Source: Bog-756 sp963833585 | GTDB taxonomy: Bacteria > Actinomycetota > Acidimicrobiia > Acidimicrobiales > RAAP-2 | Assembly (NCBI GenBank): GCA_963833585.1 | Contig: CAWHYF010000006.1 | Coordinates: forward strand, 496,001-560,000 | Direction: 5' to 3' | Length of the DNA: 64,000 nucleotides | In this document: positions 34,596 to 42,621 of the stretch, in pieces | Position numbering within the stretch: position 1 is the first letter of the stretch | Layout of the letters: each line of letters opens with the position of its first letter | Made by a program: the position numbers and the translations under genes | Notes under the pieces: generated by a model | Database searches by the model: none | What the model was told of the DNA's origin: nothing | Seen by the model: only the letters and a program-made list of their open reading frames with translations

Positions 34596-36089
34596 ATGAC
34601 CACGACAGCCACTTCACCGACGCAGTCCGAACTGGGTAGCGAGCGCCGGATGCTGGTCGACGGGACGCTGACCGAGTCGTCCACCGGCGCCGGGTTCGAC
34701 AACATCAACCCCGCCACGGAGGAGGTCATCGGCCAGACCGCCGATGCCACCGCGGCCGACATGGACCGGGCCATCGGCGCCGCCCGGCGGGCCTTCGACG
34801 AGACCGGCTGGTCCACCGACCGGGCCTTGCGCCAACGCTGCCTGCGCCAGCTCCACGAGGCCATCGTGGCTGAGCAGGAGCTGTTCCGGCCCGAGTTGGT
34901 GGCCGAGGTGGGCACCCCGGTGATGGTCACCCACCTGGCCCAGCTGGACGCGCCCCTGGAGGAGGGCCTCCTGTGGCCGGCCGAGCAGATCGACCACTTC
35001 ACCTGGGAGCGGCCCCTCCCCGACAACAACGCCTTCGGCCAGCCCAGTTGGCAGAAGGTGGTCAAGGAGCCGGTCGGCGTGGTCGGGGCCATCCTGCCGT
35101 GGAACTATCCCTTCGAGATCATCATCGCCAAGCTGGGACAGGCCTTGGCCACCGGCAACTCGATGGTGATCAAGCCGGCGCCGGACACCCCCTGGAGCGC
35201 CACCCGGATCGGCCGCCTGATCGCCGAGCACACCGACATCCCGGCCGGCATCGTCAACATCGTCCCCTCCTCGGACCACCTCATCGGCGAGCAGATGGTG
35301 ACCGACCCCCGGGTCGACATGATCTCCTTCACCGGGTCCACGGCCACCGGCCGGCGGATCATGGCCGCCGGCGCTCCCACCCTCAAGCGGCTCTTCCTCG
35401 AGCTGGGTGGCAAGTCGGCCGACATCATCCTGGAGGACGGCGACGTGGCCACCAAGATGGCCTTCTTCGGCTTCATGTGTATGCACGCCGGGCAGGGGTG
35501 CGCCATGCTGACCCGCACCCTCATCCACCAGTCCCGCTACGACGAGGCCGTGGAGCTGGCCAAGGTGGCCATGGAGGGCGTGACCTACGGCGACCCCACC
35601 GATCCCGGTGTCATCCAGGGACCCCAGGTCAGCGCCAAGCAGCGGGACCGGGTCCTCGGCTACATCGACAAGGGCCTGGCCGAGGGGGCCCGCCTGGTCA
35701 CCGGCGGAGGCCGACCGGCCCATCTCGAGAAGGGCTATTTCGTCGAGCCCACCCTCTTCGCCGACGTGGACAATTCCATGACCATCGCCCGGGAGGAGAT
35801 CTTCGGACCGGTCCTGGTACTCATCCCGTTCAAGGACGAGGACGATGCCGTCCGCATCGCCAACGACAGCGAGTACGGGCTGTCGGGTGCGGTGACCTCG
35901 GCCTCCGAGGAGCGGGCGCTGGCGGTGGCGTCGAGGATCCGGTCCGGCACGGTGTCGGTCAACGGCGGCGTCTACTACAGCGCCGCCTCCCCCTTCGGCG
36001 GATACAAGGCCAGCGGGATCGGCCGCCAGAACGGGATCGAGGGGTTCGAGCAGTACCTCGAGACCAAGACCATCGCCGTCGGCAAGTAG
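34596..36089 (+). CDS. Aldehyde dehydrogenase (NAD(P)-dependent)
   Basis: 497-residue enzyme oxidising aldehydes to carboxylates. Seen: PVGVVGAILPWNYPFEIII, GNSMVIKPAPDTPWSA, ISFTGSTATGRRI, the catalytic glutamate in LFLELGGKSADIIL, the catalytic cysteine in AGQGCAMLTR, EEIFGPVLVLIPF and the C-terminal PFGGYKASGIGRQNG. All key residues are present. The ATG at 34596 follows CCTAGGGAGGGTC. Its divergence from the P450 gene suggests use of an alcohol or aldehyde made by that enzyme, but this is inference. Confidence 0.9.
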   Translation: MTTTATSPTQSELGSERRMLVDGTLTESSTGAGFDNINPATEEVIGQTADATAADMDRAIGAARRAFDETGWSTDRALRQRCLRQLHEAIVAEQELFRPELVAEVGTPVMVTHLAQLDAPLEEGLLWPAEQIDHFTWERPLPDNNAFGQPSWQKVVKEPVGVVGAILPWNYPFEIIIAKLGQALATGNSMVIKPAPDTPWSATRIGRLIAEHTDIPAGIVNIVPSSDHLIGEQMVTDPRVDMISFTGSTATGRRIMAAGAPTLKRLFLELGGKSADIILEDGDVATKMAFFGFMCMHAGQGCAMLTRTLIHQSRYDEAVELAKVAMEGVTYGDPTDPGVIQGPQVSAKQRDRVLGYIDKGLAEGARLVTGGGRPAHLEKGYFVEPTLFADVDNSMTIAREEIFGPVLVLIPFKDEDDAVRIANDSEYGLSGAVTSASEERALAVASRIRSGTVSVNGGVYYSAASPFGGYKASGIGRQNGIEGFEQYLETKTIAVGK

Positions 36090-36099
36090 CGGCGCCGGG

Positions 36100-36120
36100 G
36101 TCAGCGGTCAGCGGTCAGCG
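36100..36120 (+). repeat. Three tandem copies of GTCAGCG
   Basis: A perfect 7-bp unit three times in a row, ten bases after the aldehyde dehydrogenase stop. No ribosome site or frame uses it. It is probably a neutral microrepeat. Confidence 0.75.
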
Positions 36121-36288
36121 GTCCGACATCACAGGGTCGGGCCGGACCGCGGTGTAGGGCTGCCGAGCACCCAACAAAATCCGAGAAACAGCTCAAGGTT
36201 CCGGCCCACGTGCCGATACTGCCGTAACCCTCGTCCCGCCCGGTCCCGGCCACCGCCTCCCGCCCTCCCTCGCCGGGCCACCCCCGGC

Positions 36289-36648
36289 TCACCGGCGACC
36301 CTGCTGCTGTCGGTCCCACACCCGGGCCAGGGCCCGCCATCCGAGGAGCTCCAGGCCGCAGAAGGCCAGTGCGACGGCCACGAAGGCCGCCGCCGTCCCC
36401 TGGCCGGCCACCACTCGGAGCACCATGCCGACGGCCACGCAGGACAGCCAGACCACCACCGCCGTGGGAGCCACTTCGAGCGGATGGCGCCAGGCCCGGG
36501 CAGCCACCCAGCCCGCGGCCAGCCCGACCAGGAAGGGCCACGCCGTGCCGGCCAACCCGGCCAGGGTGACCCCGTGGGCGTGGGACGACCGGCCGATGGC
36601 CACGAAGACGAGAACCGAGATCACGTCGAGCGCCCCGGCGACCGCCAA
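36289..36648 (-). CDS. DUF3054 membrane protein
   Basis: 119-residue protein with four hydrophobic helices. It has the family pattern LDVISVLVFVAIGRSSHAHG, AGTAWPFLVGLAAGWVAARAW and WLSCVAVGMVLRVVAGQGTAAAFVAVALAFCGLELLGWR. The TTG at 36648 is 13 bases after the stop of the upstream SDR gene and has GGAGG close by, so coupling is likely though the spacing is short. The start may therefore be slightly different. Function is unknown. Confidence 0.75.
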   Translation of the reverse strand: MAVAGALDVISVLVFVAIGRSSHAHGVTLAGLAGTAWPFLVGLAAGWVAARAWRHPLEVAPTAVVVWLSCVAVGMVLRVVAGQGTAAAFVAVALAFCGLELLGWRALARVWDRQQQGRR

Positions 36649-36661
36649 CCACCTCCGGAGG

Positions 36662-37480
36662 TCAGGGACGGAGGGCGGGATGGCGCTTGGCCAGCATCGG
36701 GACCAGCATCCCCCGGGGGGACAGCCAGCCGAAGGCGGAGGCCAACCGGTTGGGCAGTCCCGGGATGACCACGGCCTTGTCGGCGTCCAGGCCTGCCACC
36801 GCCTGGCGGGCCACCTCGTCGGCCGCCACCCACATCACCTTGGGCAGCGATTCGCCCGCCTGGTCGTCGGTCATGCCGGCCGCCTCGGCAAAGCCGGTGG
36901 CCACCGGTCCGGGGCACAGGGCGGTCGCCGTCACGCCGGTGGGCCGCAGCTCGCCCCGGAGCGAGTGGGTGTACGAGAGCACGAAGGCCTTGGACGCCGC
37001 GTAGGCGGCCTGGCCCGGCAGCGGCTGGAACGCCGCCGTCGAGGCCACATTGAGGACGGCGCCGCTTCGGCGGTCGACCATGCCGGGGAGGAACAGCGTG
37101 CACAGGTGGACCACCGCCTCGACGTCGGTCCGGATCATGGCCAGCTCCGTGGCGGGTTCGGCTCGATGGACCGGCCCCATGGTGGTGAAGCCGGCGTTGT
37201 TGACCAGCACGTTGACCTCGAGGTCGCGCTGGGCCAGCTCGGTCGGGGATGGCCTGGCGCGGGACGCCTCGTCGGTCAGGTCGGCCACCACCACCTCGGC
37301 CCGGACCCCGAAGCGCGAGGCCAGCTCGGTGGCCAGGTCCTCGAGCTTGGCCCGCCGACGGGCCACCACGGTCACCCCGAGGCCCCGGGCGGCCAACAGT
37401 CGGGCGATCTCCCAGCCGATGCCGGAGGACGCTCCGGTCACCAGACAGGTCCGGTTGGGATTGGGGGCGGGAAGGGTCAT
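36662..37480 (-). CDS. Short-chain dehydrogenase/reductase
   Basis: 272-residue SDR. The nucleotide site is CLVTGASSGIGWEIARLL near residue 12, with RRRAKLEDLA after the second strand suggesting NADP(H). Then NVLVNNAGFTTMG and the catalytic LNVASTAAFQPLPGQAAYAASKAF (serine, YxxxK). The C-terminal part has ALCPGPVATGF. The ATG at 37480 is preceded by AGGGTC-type purines. The downstream DUF3054 gene is nearly contiguous. Resembles the broad DltE/oxidoreductase branch; substrate unknown. Confidence 0.87.
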   Translation of the reverse strand: MTLPAPNPNRTCLVTGASSGIGWEIARLLAARGLGVTVVARRRAKLEDLATELASRFGVRAEVVVADLTDEASRARPSPTELAQRDLEVNVLVNNAGFTTMGPVHRAEPATELAMIRTDVEAVVHLCTLFLPGMVDRRSGAVLNVASTAAFQPLPGQAAYAASKAFVLSYTHSLRGELRPTGVTATALCPGPVATGFAEAAGMTDDQAGESLPKVMWVAADEVARQAVAGLDADKAVVIPGLPNRLASAFGWLSPRGMLVPMLAKRHPALRP

Positions 37481-37518
37481 GCGATGAGCGTAGGGGCCAC
37501 CGGGGCGGGCCTGCCGGG

Positions 37519-38766
37519 TCAGCCCGCTGGGCCCACCCGCCCCGGGCCGGTCCGGCTCGGGGCGGCATACACCGCCCGCGCCCGGTAGCGGAGCGGCCGC
37601 TCGTCCAGCTCCTCGAGGTAGTGCGCGGTCCATCCGACCACCCGGGCCACGGTGAACATGGTCCGGCCGGCATCGGGCGGCATCCCGGTGGCCCACGCCA
37701 TGGCGGCCAGGGCCAGATCCACGTTGGGGGGCGGGACATGGTGCTCGGCAGCCAGGCCCACCAGCGACCGGACCAGCTCGACGTCCTCGGCCGGGGCCAG
37801 CTCCTCGAACAGCCCGAGCAGCACCACGAAGCGGGCGTCCCCGTCCTTGTAGACCGTGTGCCCGAAGCCGGGGAGCACCTGCTGCCATCGCAGGGTGTCG
37901 TCGAGGGCCCGTTCCACCCCGTGGCGCCGGGCCTCCACCAGTAACGAGTAGGCCTGTTGGCTGGCCCCGCCGTGGAGCGGTCCGGCCAGGGTGCCGAGGC
38001 CGGCCAGGATGGCGTCGTAGGGATCGGCCCGGGTGGAGGCGGCCACCCGGACCGCCAACGTGGAGGTGGCCAGCTCGTGGTCGGCCAGCAGCACCAGGGC
38101 GGCGTTGACCCCGCGGACCAGGTCCGGACCCGGCGCCGGGCTCAGTCGGGCCGCCAACCGGGCCGCCAGGGCCCCGCGTCGCGGGCGGTCGTCGGGAAGC
38201 ACCAGGGCCACCTCGGATGGGGAGGGAGCCGAAGGGCTCGGCAGGGCCAGTGCCTCCACCATCGACGCCGCCAGGCGCCGGGCCGTGGCCGTCACCACCT
38301 CGGGGCGCAGGTCGCTCCGAAGCCGGTCGCCGGCCCCGGCCATCACCACCACCCACCGCAGACGGTCGGACGAGGCCATCGTCGGGGGCGGTGCGAGGTC
38401 CAGGGGTGTCCAGGGCTCGAACGGGGCCGGTTGGCCCGGGCCGCTCGGCCTCCTGGTCCCGGTCCACACCCACTGGGCCACCTCTTCGAAGGAGTCGACG
38501 ACGGCGAGGTCGGTGGCCCGGAGGCCCCGGTAGACGGGGCCGTCGTCGGTGAGCTGGGTCACGCCGGTGGTCACGGTGGCCATCCGGGTCTCCACCGACT
38601 TGCCCTGGCGGGACCGACGGGCCAGGCGCTCCACGTCGTCCAGGGCGAACAGGCTCCGGCGCCCACCGGGGGCCGGGTGGGAGGCCAACAGGCCCCGGCT
38701 CACGTAGGCGTAGAGGGTGGTGACCTTGACCCCCAGCCGGCGGGCGGCCTCGTCGCTCTCCAGCAT
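37519..38766 (-). CDS. Citrate synthase-family protein with N-terminal helix-turn-helix
   Basis: 415-residue protein. Residues 1-50 (MLESDEAARRLGVKVTTLYAYVSRGLLAS) are a MerR/excisionase-type helix-turn-helix. The rest is a citrate synthase: LAGPLHGGASQQAYSLL, GFGHTVYKDGDARF and PPNVDLALAAMAWATGMPPD hold the histidine, histidine and aspartate of the catalytic triad. One usual arginine context, DPR, is DAR here. ATG 38766 was taken as start because the domain begins there; a GTG 33 bases upstream is also open. Such HTH fusions are known in actinobacteria, and the HTH may bind DNA or only scaffold. A second paralogue with CBS domains is 1.8 kb away across a PaaK-like ligase gene. Confidence 0.88.
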   Translation of the reverse strand: MLESDEAARRLGVKVTTLYAYVSRGLLASHPAPGGRRSLFALDDVERLARRSRQGKSVETRMATVTTGVTQLTDDGPVYRGLRATDLAVVDSFEEVAQWVWTGTRRPSGPGQPAPFEPWTPLDLAPPPTMASSDRLRWVVVMAGAGDRLRSDLRPEVVTATARRLAASMVEALALPSPSAPSPSEVALVLPDDRPRRGALAARLAARLSPAPGPDLVRGVNAALVLLADHELATSTLAVRVAASTRADPYDAILAGLGTLAGPLHGGASQQAYSLLVEARRHGVERALDDTLRWQQVLPGFGHTVYKDGDARFVVLLGLFEELAPAEDVELVRSLVGLAAEHHVPPPNVDLALAAMAWATGMPPDAGRTMFTVARVVGWTAHYLEELDERPLRYRARAVYAAPSRTGPGRVGPAG

Positions 38767-38865
38767 CCGGTCCACCCGCCCCACCCTACGGGTGGACACC
38801 GGCCAAGGGTCGATGACGCCCCCCGCCGCCGGTTCCGCGCTCTCGCCCCACCGGGGTGGTCGAGC

Positions 38866-40254
38866 TCACCGGGTGCGCTGGTCGATGAACCGCTTGGGCT
38901 TGCCCCGCTCCGGCCCGGTGAGGCCGTCCAGTGATCCCAGAGCCACGATCTCCACCCCGATCCGCACCCCGAAGTGATCCCGCAGCCGTACCTCGACGGC
39001 CTCGGCGAGGGCGGCGAGGCGGTCGGGGGCGGCGGCACTGGCCACCGCCACGATGAGCTCGTCCCTCCCCTCGACGGTGACGGCCCGCACCAGGTAGTCG
39101 GGCGCGGTCCCCTCCACCGAGGTGGCGATCCGGCCGATCCCCTCGGGCCACAGGTTGACCCCTCGCAGCTTGACCATGGTGTCCCCGCGCCCGGCGAACC
39201 GGCCCATCCGCCGCAGCCAGCTGCCGCACTCGCACTGCTCCCGGGGGTGGAGGAAGGAGAGGTCCATGATGTTGTACCCGAACTGGGGGCTGCCGGTCTT
39301 GTAGAACTCGGTCACCACCAGGGCACCGGTCTCCCCGTCCGGCAGTGGGGCACCGGTCTCCACGTCCACCACCCGCACGTGGAAGGCGTCCTCGAAGATG
39401 TGGAGTCCGCTCTTGACCGGGCACTCCACCGCCACCGTGCCTACCTCGTGGAAGCCGTAGGTGGCGAGGGCGGTGACCCCGAACAGCTCCTCCAGCCGCT
39501 CCTCCTGCCCGACGTTGGTGGCCAGCGCCCGGATGGACAGGTCCCGGCGCACGTCGAGCCCCATCGCCTGGGCCTCCTCGGCGATCCGCAGGAGGTAGTC
39601 CCCGGTGGCCAGGATGGCCGTCGCCCGGAACTGACGGGCCAGCTCGACCTGCTTGCGGGTGCTGGTCACCGCGGAGGTCCCCGCCGTGATGACCAGGCAG
39701 TTGAGCCAGCGCTGGAGGGTCTCGTCGAAACTGAACGCCCCATTGTGCAGGCCGTAGGCCCAGCTGTTGATGACGACGTCGCCGGGACGCACGCCCTGGA
39801 GGTAGATGGCCCGGGCGTTCAGCACCCCGGACACCCCCCGGTCCCACTGGGTGTACAAGGTGGGCCGGGGCTCACCGGTGGTACCGCCCGACATGTGGAT
39901 CCTCAACGGCTCGACCAGGGCGTCCTCGACCGACACCCCCTGGTAGTCCCCGTAGGGCGGATGGTCCTCCACGCTCCGGCGGAGGTCGTCGACGGTGTAG
40001 GTGGGGATCCGGTCCAGGTCCGCCAGGGTGTGCAGGTCCCGAGGGTCGAAGCCGTCCCGGTCCCACCGCCGCCGGAAGAACGGGACCCGGCCGGCCCGAT
40101 CGGCCCGGTGACGGGCCCGGCTGAGCTTGACCCGGTCGATCTCCTCGGGAGGGGCGAACCACGCCTGCTCGAAGTAGTCCGGCGGGGGCGGGAACAGCCG
40201 GGCCAGCTCGTCGAAGTCCACCGCGTCCCAGGGCCGCCGGAGTCCGATCGACAT
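38866..40254 (-). CDS. Phenylacetate-CoA ligase-like adenylate-forming enzyme
   Basis: 462-residue PaaK-like ligase, which activates aromatic or related acids through an acyl-AMP. Motifs: IHMSGGTTGEPRPTLYTQWDRG (phosphate loop), TALATYGFHEVGTVAVECP, GALVVTEFYKTGSPQFGYNIMDLS, and RGDTMVKLRGVNLWPEGIGRIA, with the C-terminal ALGSLDGLTGPERGKPKRF carrying the expected lysine. CECGSWLRRMGR is the cysteine-containing element typical of PaaK. The ATG at 40254 is preceded by GAGGAAAGGACG. It sits between two citrate synthase paralogues, which suggests an acid activated and then condensed, but this is inference. Confidence 0.85.
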   Translation of the reverse strand: MSIGLRRPWDAVDFDELARLFPPPPDYFEQAWFAPPEEIDRVKLSRARHRADRAGRVPFFRRRWDRDGFDPRDLHTLADLDRIPTYTVDDLRRSVEDHPPYGDYQGVSVEDALVEPLRIHMSGGTTGEPRPTLYTQWDRGVSGVLNARAIYLQGVRPGDVVINSWAYGLHNGAFSFDETLQRWLNCLVITAGTSAVTSTRKQVELARQFRATAILATGDYLLRIAEEAQAMGLDVRRDLSIRALATNVGQEERLEELFGVTALATYGFHEVGTVAVECPVKSGLHIFEDAFHVRVVDVETGAPLPDGETGALVVTEFYKTGSPQFGYNIMDLSFLHPREQCECGSWLRRMGRFAGRGDTMVKLRGVNLWPEGIGRIATSVEGTAPDYLVRAVTVEGRDELIVAVASAAAPDRLAALAEAVEVRLRDHFGVRIGVEIVALGSLDGLTGPERGKPKRFIDQRTR

Positions 40255-40561
40255 GGTGCACGTCCTTTCCTCGGGATGCGCCCTCCGGGATGACGGTGGG
40301 CCCTTCCGGGATGACACCTCCTCGGATGGCCTCGCCGGGGTGGGCCTGTCCGGCAACCGGGGCTGGCGCTGGTGTCCCAACGTAATCAATGGTCGCGGCC
40401 GCCTCCGCTCCTCGGGTACCCGTCTCCCGAGTTCGAAGGGGAGTTATATATTGACTTGATCAACATTTACAACGAGGTCCGGGGGCAGCACACTGGAACC
40501 GACGATCCGAAACTGGGTGCGGCATCCGGTCGCACCGATTCCCTCCAGACAGGAGCCACCC
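40255..40561. other. Divergent regulatory region with an AT-rich core
   Basis: About 307 bases between the PaaK-like gene and the CBS-citrate synthase gene. At 40441-40473 the sequence becomes AT-rich, unlike the rest of the window. This core holds a minus-strand promoter-like pair and the palindrome TTGATCAA at 40456-40463. A short in-frame ORF over 40372-40578 does not look protein-like. The rightward gene has AGACAGGAG eight to fifteen bases before its ATG. Confidence 0.55.
40445..40472 (-). promoter_or_regulatory. Promoter with embedded palindrome upstream of the PaaK-like gene
   Basis: Read on the minus strand: TTGTAA at 40472-40467 as -35, sixteen bases, then TATATA at 40450-40445 as -10, about 190 bases before the PaaK-like ATG. 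The palindrome TTGATCAA (40456-40463) lies in the spacer between -35 and -10, where a bound repressor would block it. The long leader is unusual. Predicted by eye. Confidence 0.4.
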
Positions 40562-42079
40562 ATGCCCACCGCCGTTGAGGAGCTGATGTCGTCACCCCCG
40601 GTGACGTGCCCATCCGACGCCACGCTGTCCGAGGCCACCGCCCTGATGGACCGCCGCCAGATCGGGGCGGTGGTGGTCACCGACCGGGACCTCGTGATCG
40701 GGATCCTCACCGAACGGGATCTACTGCGGGCCGCCGCCTCGGAGATCGACCCCCACGCGGAGTCGGTTCGGAGATGGATGACCGCCGACCCCGACGTGGT
40801 GGGCGTGCACGACCAGGTGGATGCGGCGTGGTCGGGCCTCACCCACCACCACTACCGGCATCTCCCGGTCGTCGACCACGGCGACCTGGTCGGCGTGGTA
40901 TCGCTCCGCGACCTGTTCAGCGTGGCCCAGATCCGTCCGGCCGACGAGGCCCGGGTGGACGTCCCCCGCGGCCTCGAGGGCGTCGTGGTGGCGGAGACCT
41001 CGGTGGGTGACGTCCGCGGCCAGCAGGGTTTCTACCACTACCGGCAGTTCTCGGCCGTGGACCTGGCCGCCAGCCGCTCCCTCGAAGACGTCTGGCACCT
41101 GCTGGTCGACGGGTCACTACCCGACCGACGGCAGTCGGCCGAGTTCGCCCGCCACGTGGCAGGTCTCCGGGAGCTCCCTCCGGCCCTGGCCTCGCTGCTG
41201 CCGGCGCTGGCCGAAGCCGGCTCACCTCTCGACGTCCTCCGCACCGCGGTCTCCCTCGTCGGGGCCGAGCTGGGCTGGGCCCCGGGGCTGGACATCGACC
41301 ACGACCAACGGCGGTCACAGGCCCTCCGACTCTCCGCCGTGGTGCCCACCATCCTGGCCAACGCCCACCGGCTCCGTGACGGCCGCCAGCCCGTCCCGCC
41401 TCGGTCGGACCTCTCCTTCGCCGCCAACTACCTGTGGATGCTGACCGGCCGGGAGGCACCGCCGGACCACGTTCGGGCTGTCGAGCAATACCTCATCCTC
41501 ACCATCGACCACGGCTTCAACGCCTCGACGTTCACCGCCCGGGTGATCGCCTCCACCGGTGCCGACCTGGCCGCAGCCGTGGTCGGGGCGATCGGGGCCC
41601 TGTCCGGTCCGCTCCACGGCGGAGCGCCGAGCCGGGCCCTCGCCATGCTCGACGACATCGGCACGCCGGACCGGGCCGAGGCCTGGATCCGCCAGGCCAT
41701 GCTCCGGGGCGACCGCATCATGGGGTTCGGCCACCGGGTCTACAAGACCGACGATCCCCGCTCCGTCTTCCTCCGCGGCGTGGCCCGCTCCCTCGGGGGC
41801 GATCTGGTGGACTTCGCCGAGCAGGTGGAGCGGACTGCCGTCGAGGTGCTGGCCGAGCTGAAACCGGGACGCCAGCTCTACACCAACGTGGAGTTCTTTG
41901 CCGGCGTGGTCATGCACACCTGCGGTATCCCCCGGGACATGTTCACCCCGACCTTCGCGTGCAGCCGCACCATCGGCTGGACCACCCACGTGATGGAGCA
42001 GGCCGCCGACAACCGGCTCATCCGGCCGGCGGCCCGGTACGTGGGACCGCCGCCGCCACAGGCGGTGCCTAGCCCCTGA
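40562..42079 (+). CDS. Citrate synthase with two N-terminal CBS domains
   Basis: 505-residue fusion. Residues 1-125 hold two CBS motifs: VEELMSSPPVTCPSDATLSEATALMDRRQIGAVVVTD with IGILTERDLLRAA, then VRRWMTADPDVVGVHDQVDAAWSGLTHHHYRHLPVVDHGDLVGVVSLRDLF. From about 130 it is a full citrate synthase: SGPLHGGAPSRALAML and GFGHRVYKTDDPRSVFLR give two catalytic histidines, and LYTNVEFFAGVVMHTCGIPRDMF carries glutamate where classical enzymes have aspartate, as in several bacterial relatives. ATG 40562 has ACAGGAG upstream. CBS domains normally bind adenine nucleotides, so allosteric control by energy state is the likely role. The substrate may be oxaloacetate with acetyl-CoA or a longer acyl-CoA. 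Confidence 0.9.
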   Translation: MPTAVEELMSSPPVTCPSDATLSEATALMDRRQIGAVVVTDRDLVIGILTERDLLRAAASEIDPHAESVRRWMTADPDVVGVHDQVDAAWSGLTHHHYRHLPVVDHGDLVGVVSLRDLFSVAQIRPADEARVDVPRGLEGVVVAETSVGDVRGQQGFYHYRQFSAVDLAASRSLEDVWHLLVDGSLPDRRQSAEFARHVAGLRELPPALASLLPALAEAGSPLDVLRTAVSLVGAELGWAPGLDIDHDQRRSQALRLSAVVPTILANAHRLRDGRQPVPPRSDLSFAANYLWMLTGREAPPDHVRAVEQYLILTIDHGFNASTFTARVIASTGADLAAAVVGAIGALSGPLHGGAPSRALAMLDDIGTPDRAEAWIRQAMLRGDRIMGFGHRVYKTDDPRSVFLRGVARSLGGDLVDFAEQVERTAVEVLAELKPGRQLYTNVEFFAGVVMHTCGIPRDMFTPTFACSRTIGWTTHVMEQAADNRLIRPAARYVGPPPPQAVPSP

Positions 42080-42096
42080 CGCCCGGGGCGGCCGGA

Positions 42097-42621
42097 TCAG
42101 GACGGGTCGTCGGGACGTCGGCTCAGGACGGTCACCGGATGCTCCTCCACCCACTGGAGGTGGAGTTCCCGGCGTAGGAACCTCCACCCGGGCCCGGAGC
42201 GCCGGTAGCGGTCGCGGTAGCGGATGAACCAGACCGTGTCGGTTCCGGCGGGGACGGGGCCGACGGCTCCGGCCGGCTCCGACGGAACGCCGGCGGACAC
42301 GTGGTGGGCCACGCACTGGATCTCGCCGCCGGCCTCGTCGCCCTGCACGTCGAAACGGGCGTTGGACACCTGATGGAACGTCAGGTCGTAGCGGCGCAGC
42401 ATCTCGGCCACCTGCCGGAGGGCGTTTGGGCCGGAACGGGTGATCACCGGGGCCAGGTCGGTCGGATACCGGGGCACCACCAGCTCGCCCTCCTCCACGA
42501 AGAGGCCGGCGAAGGCTTCGCCATCCCGGGCATCGGCGGCCGCGGCATAGGCCACGGAGAGGGCCAGTAGCGCCGCGTGGTCATCCGGTCGGCCCCCGAC
42601 GCCGTCGTGAGCGGCACTCAT
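42097..42621 (-). CDS. SnoaL-like (NTF2-fold) protein
   Basis: 174-residue protein of the SnoaL_4 kind: LLALSVAYAAAADARDGEAFAGLFVEEGELVVPRY, NALRQVAEMLRRYDLTFHQVSNARFDV, EIQCVAHHVS and TVWFIRYRDRYRRSGPGWRFLRRELHLQW. The histidine in TFHQVSN and VAHHVS line the pocket in relatives. Its ATG overlaps the stop of the LLM oxidoreductase gene (ATGA), so the two are co-translated. Members act as isomerases, dehydratases or binding proteins; substrate unknown. Confidence 0.82.
   Translation of the reverse strand: MSAAHDGVGGRPDDHAALLALSVAYAAAADARDGEAFAGLFVEEGELVVPRYPTDLAPVITRSGPNALRQVAEMLRRYDLTFHQVSNARFDVQGDEAGGEIQCVAHHVSAGVPSEPAGAVGPVPAGTDTVWFIRYRDRYRRSGPGWRFLRRELHLQWVEEHPVTVLSRRPDDPS

Noticed and set aside
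36662..38473. Minus-strand frame of 603 residues that merges the SDR with upstream text
   Set aside because: Only its last 272 residues are an SDR; the rest overlaps the HTH-citrate synthase in another frame and is not protein-like.
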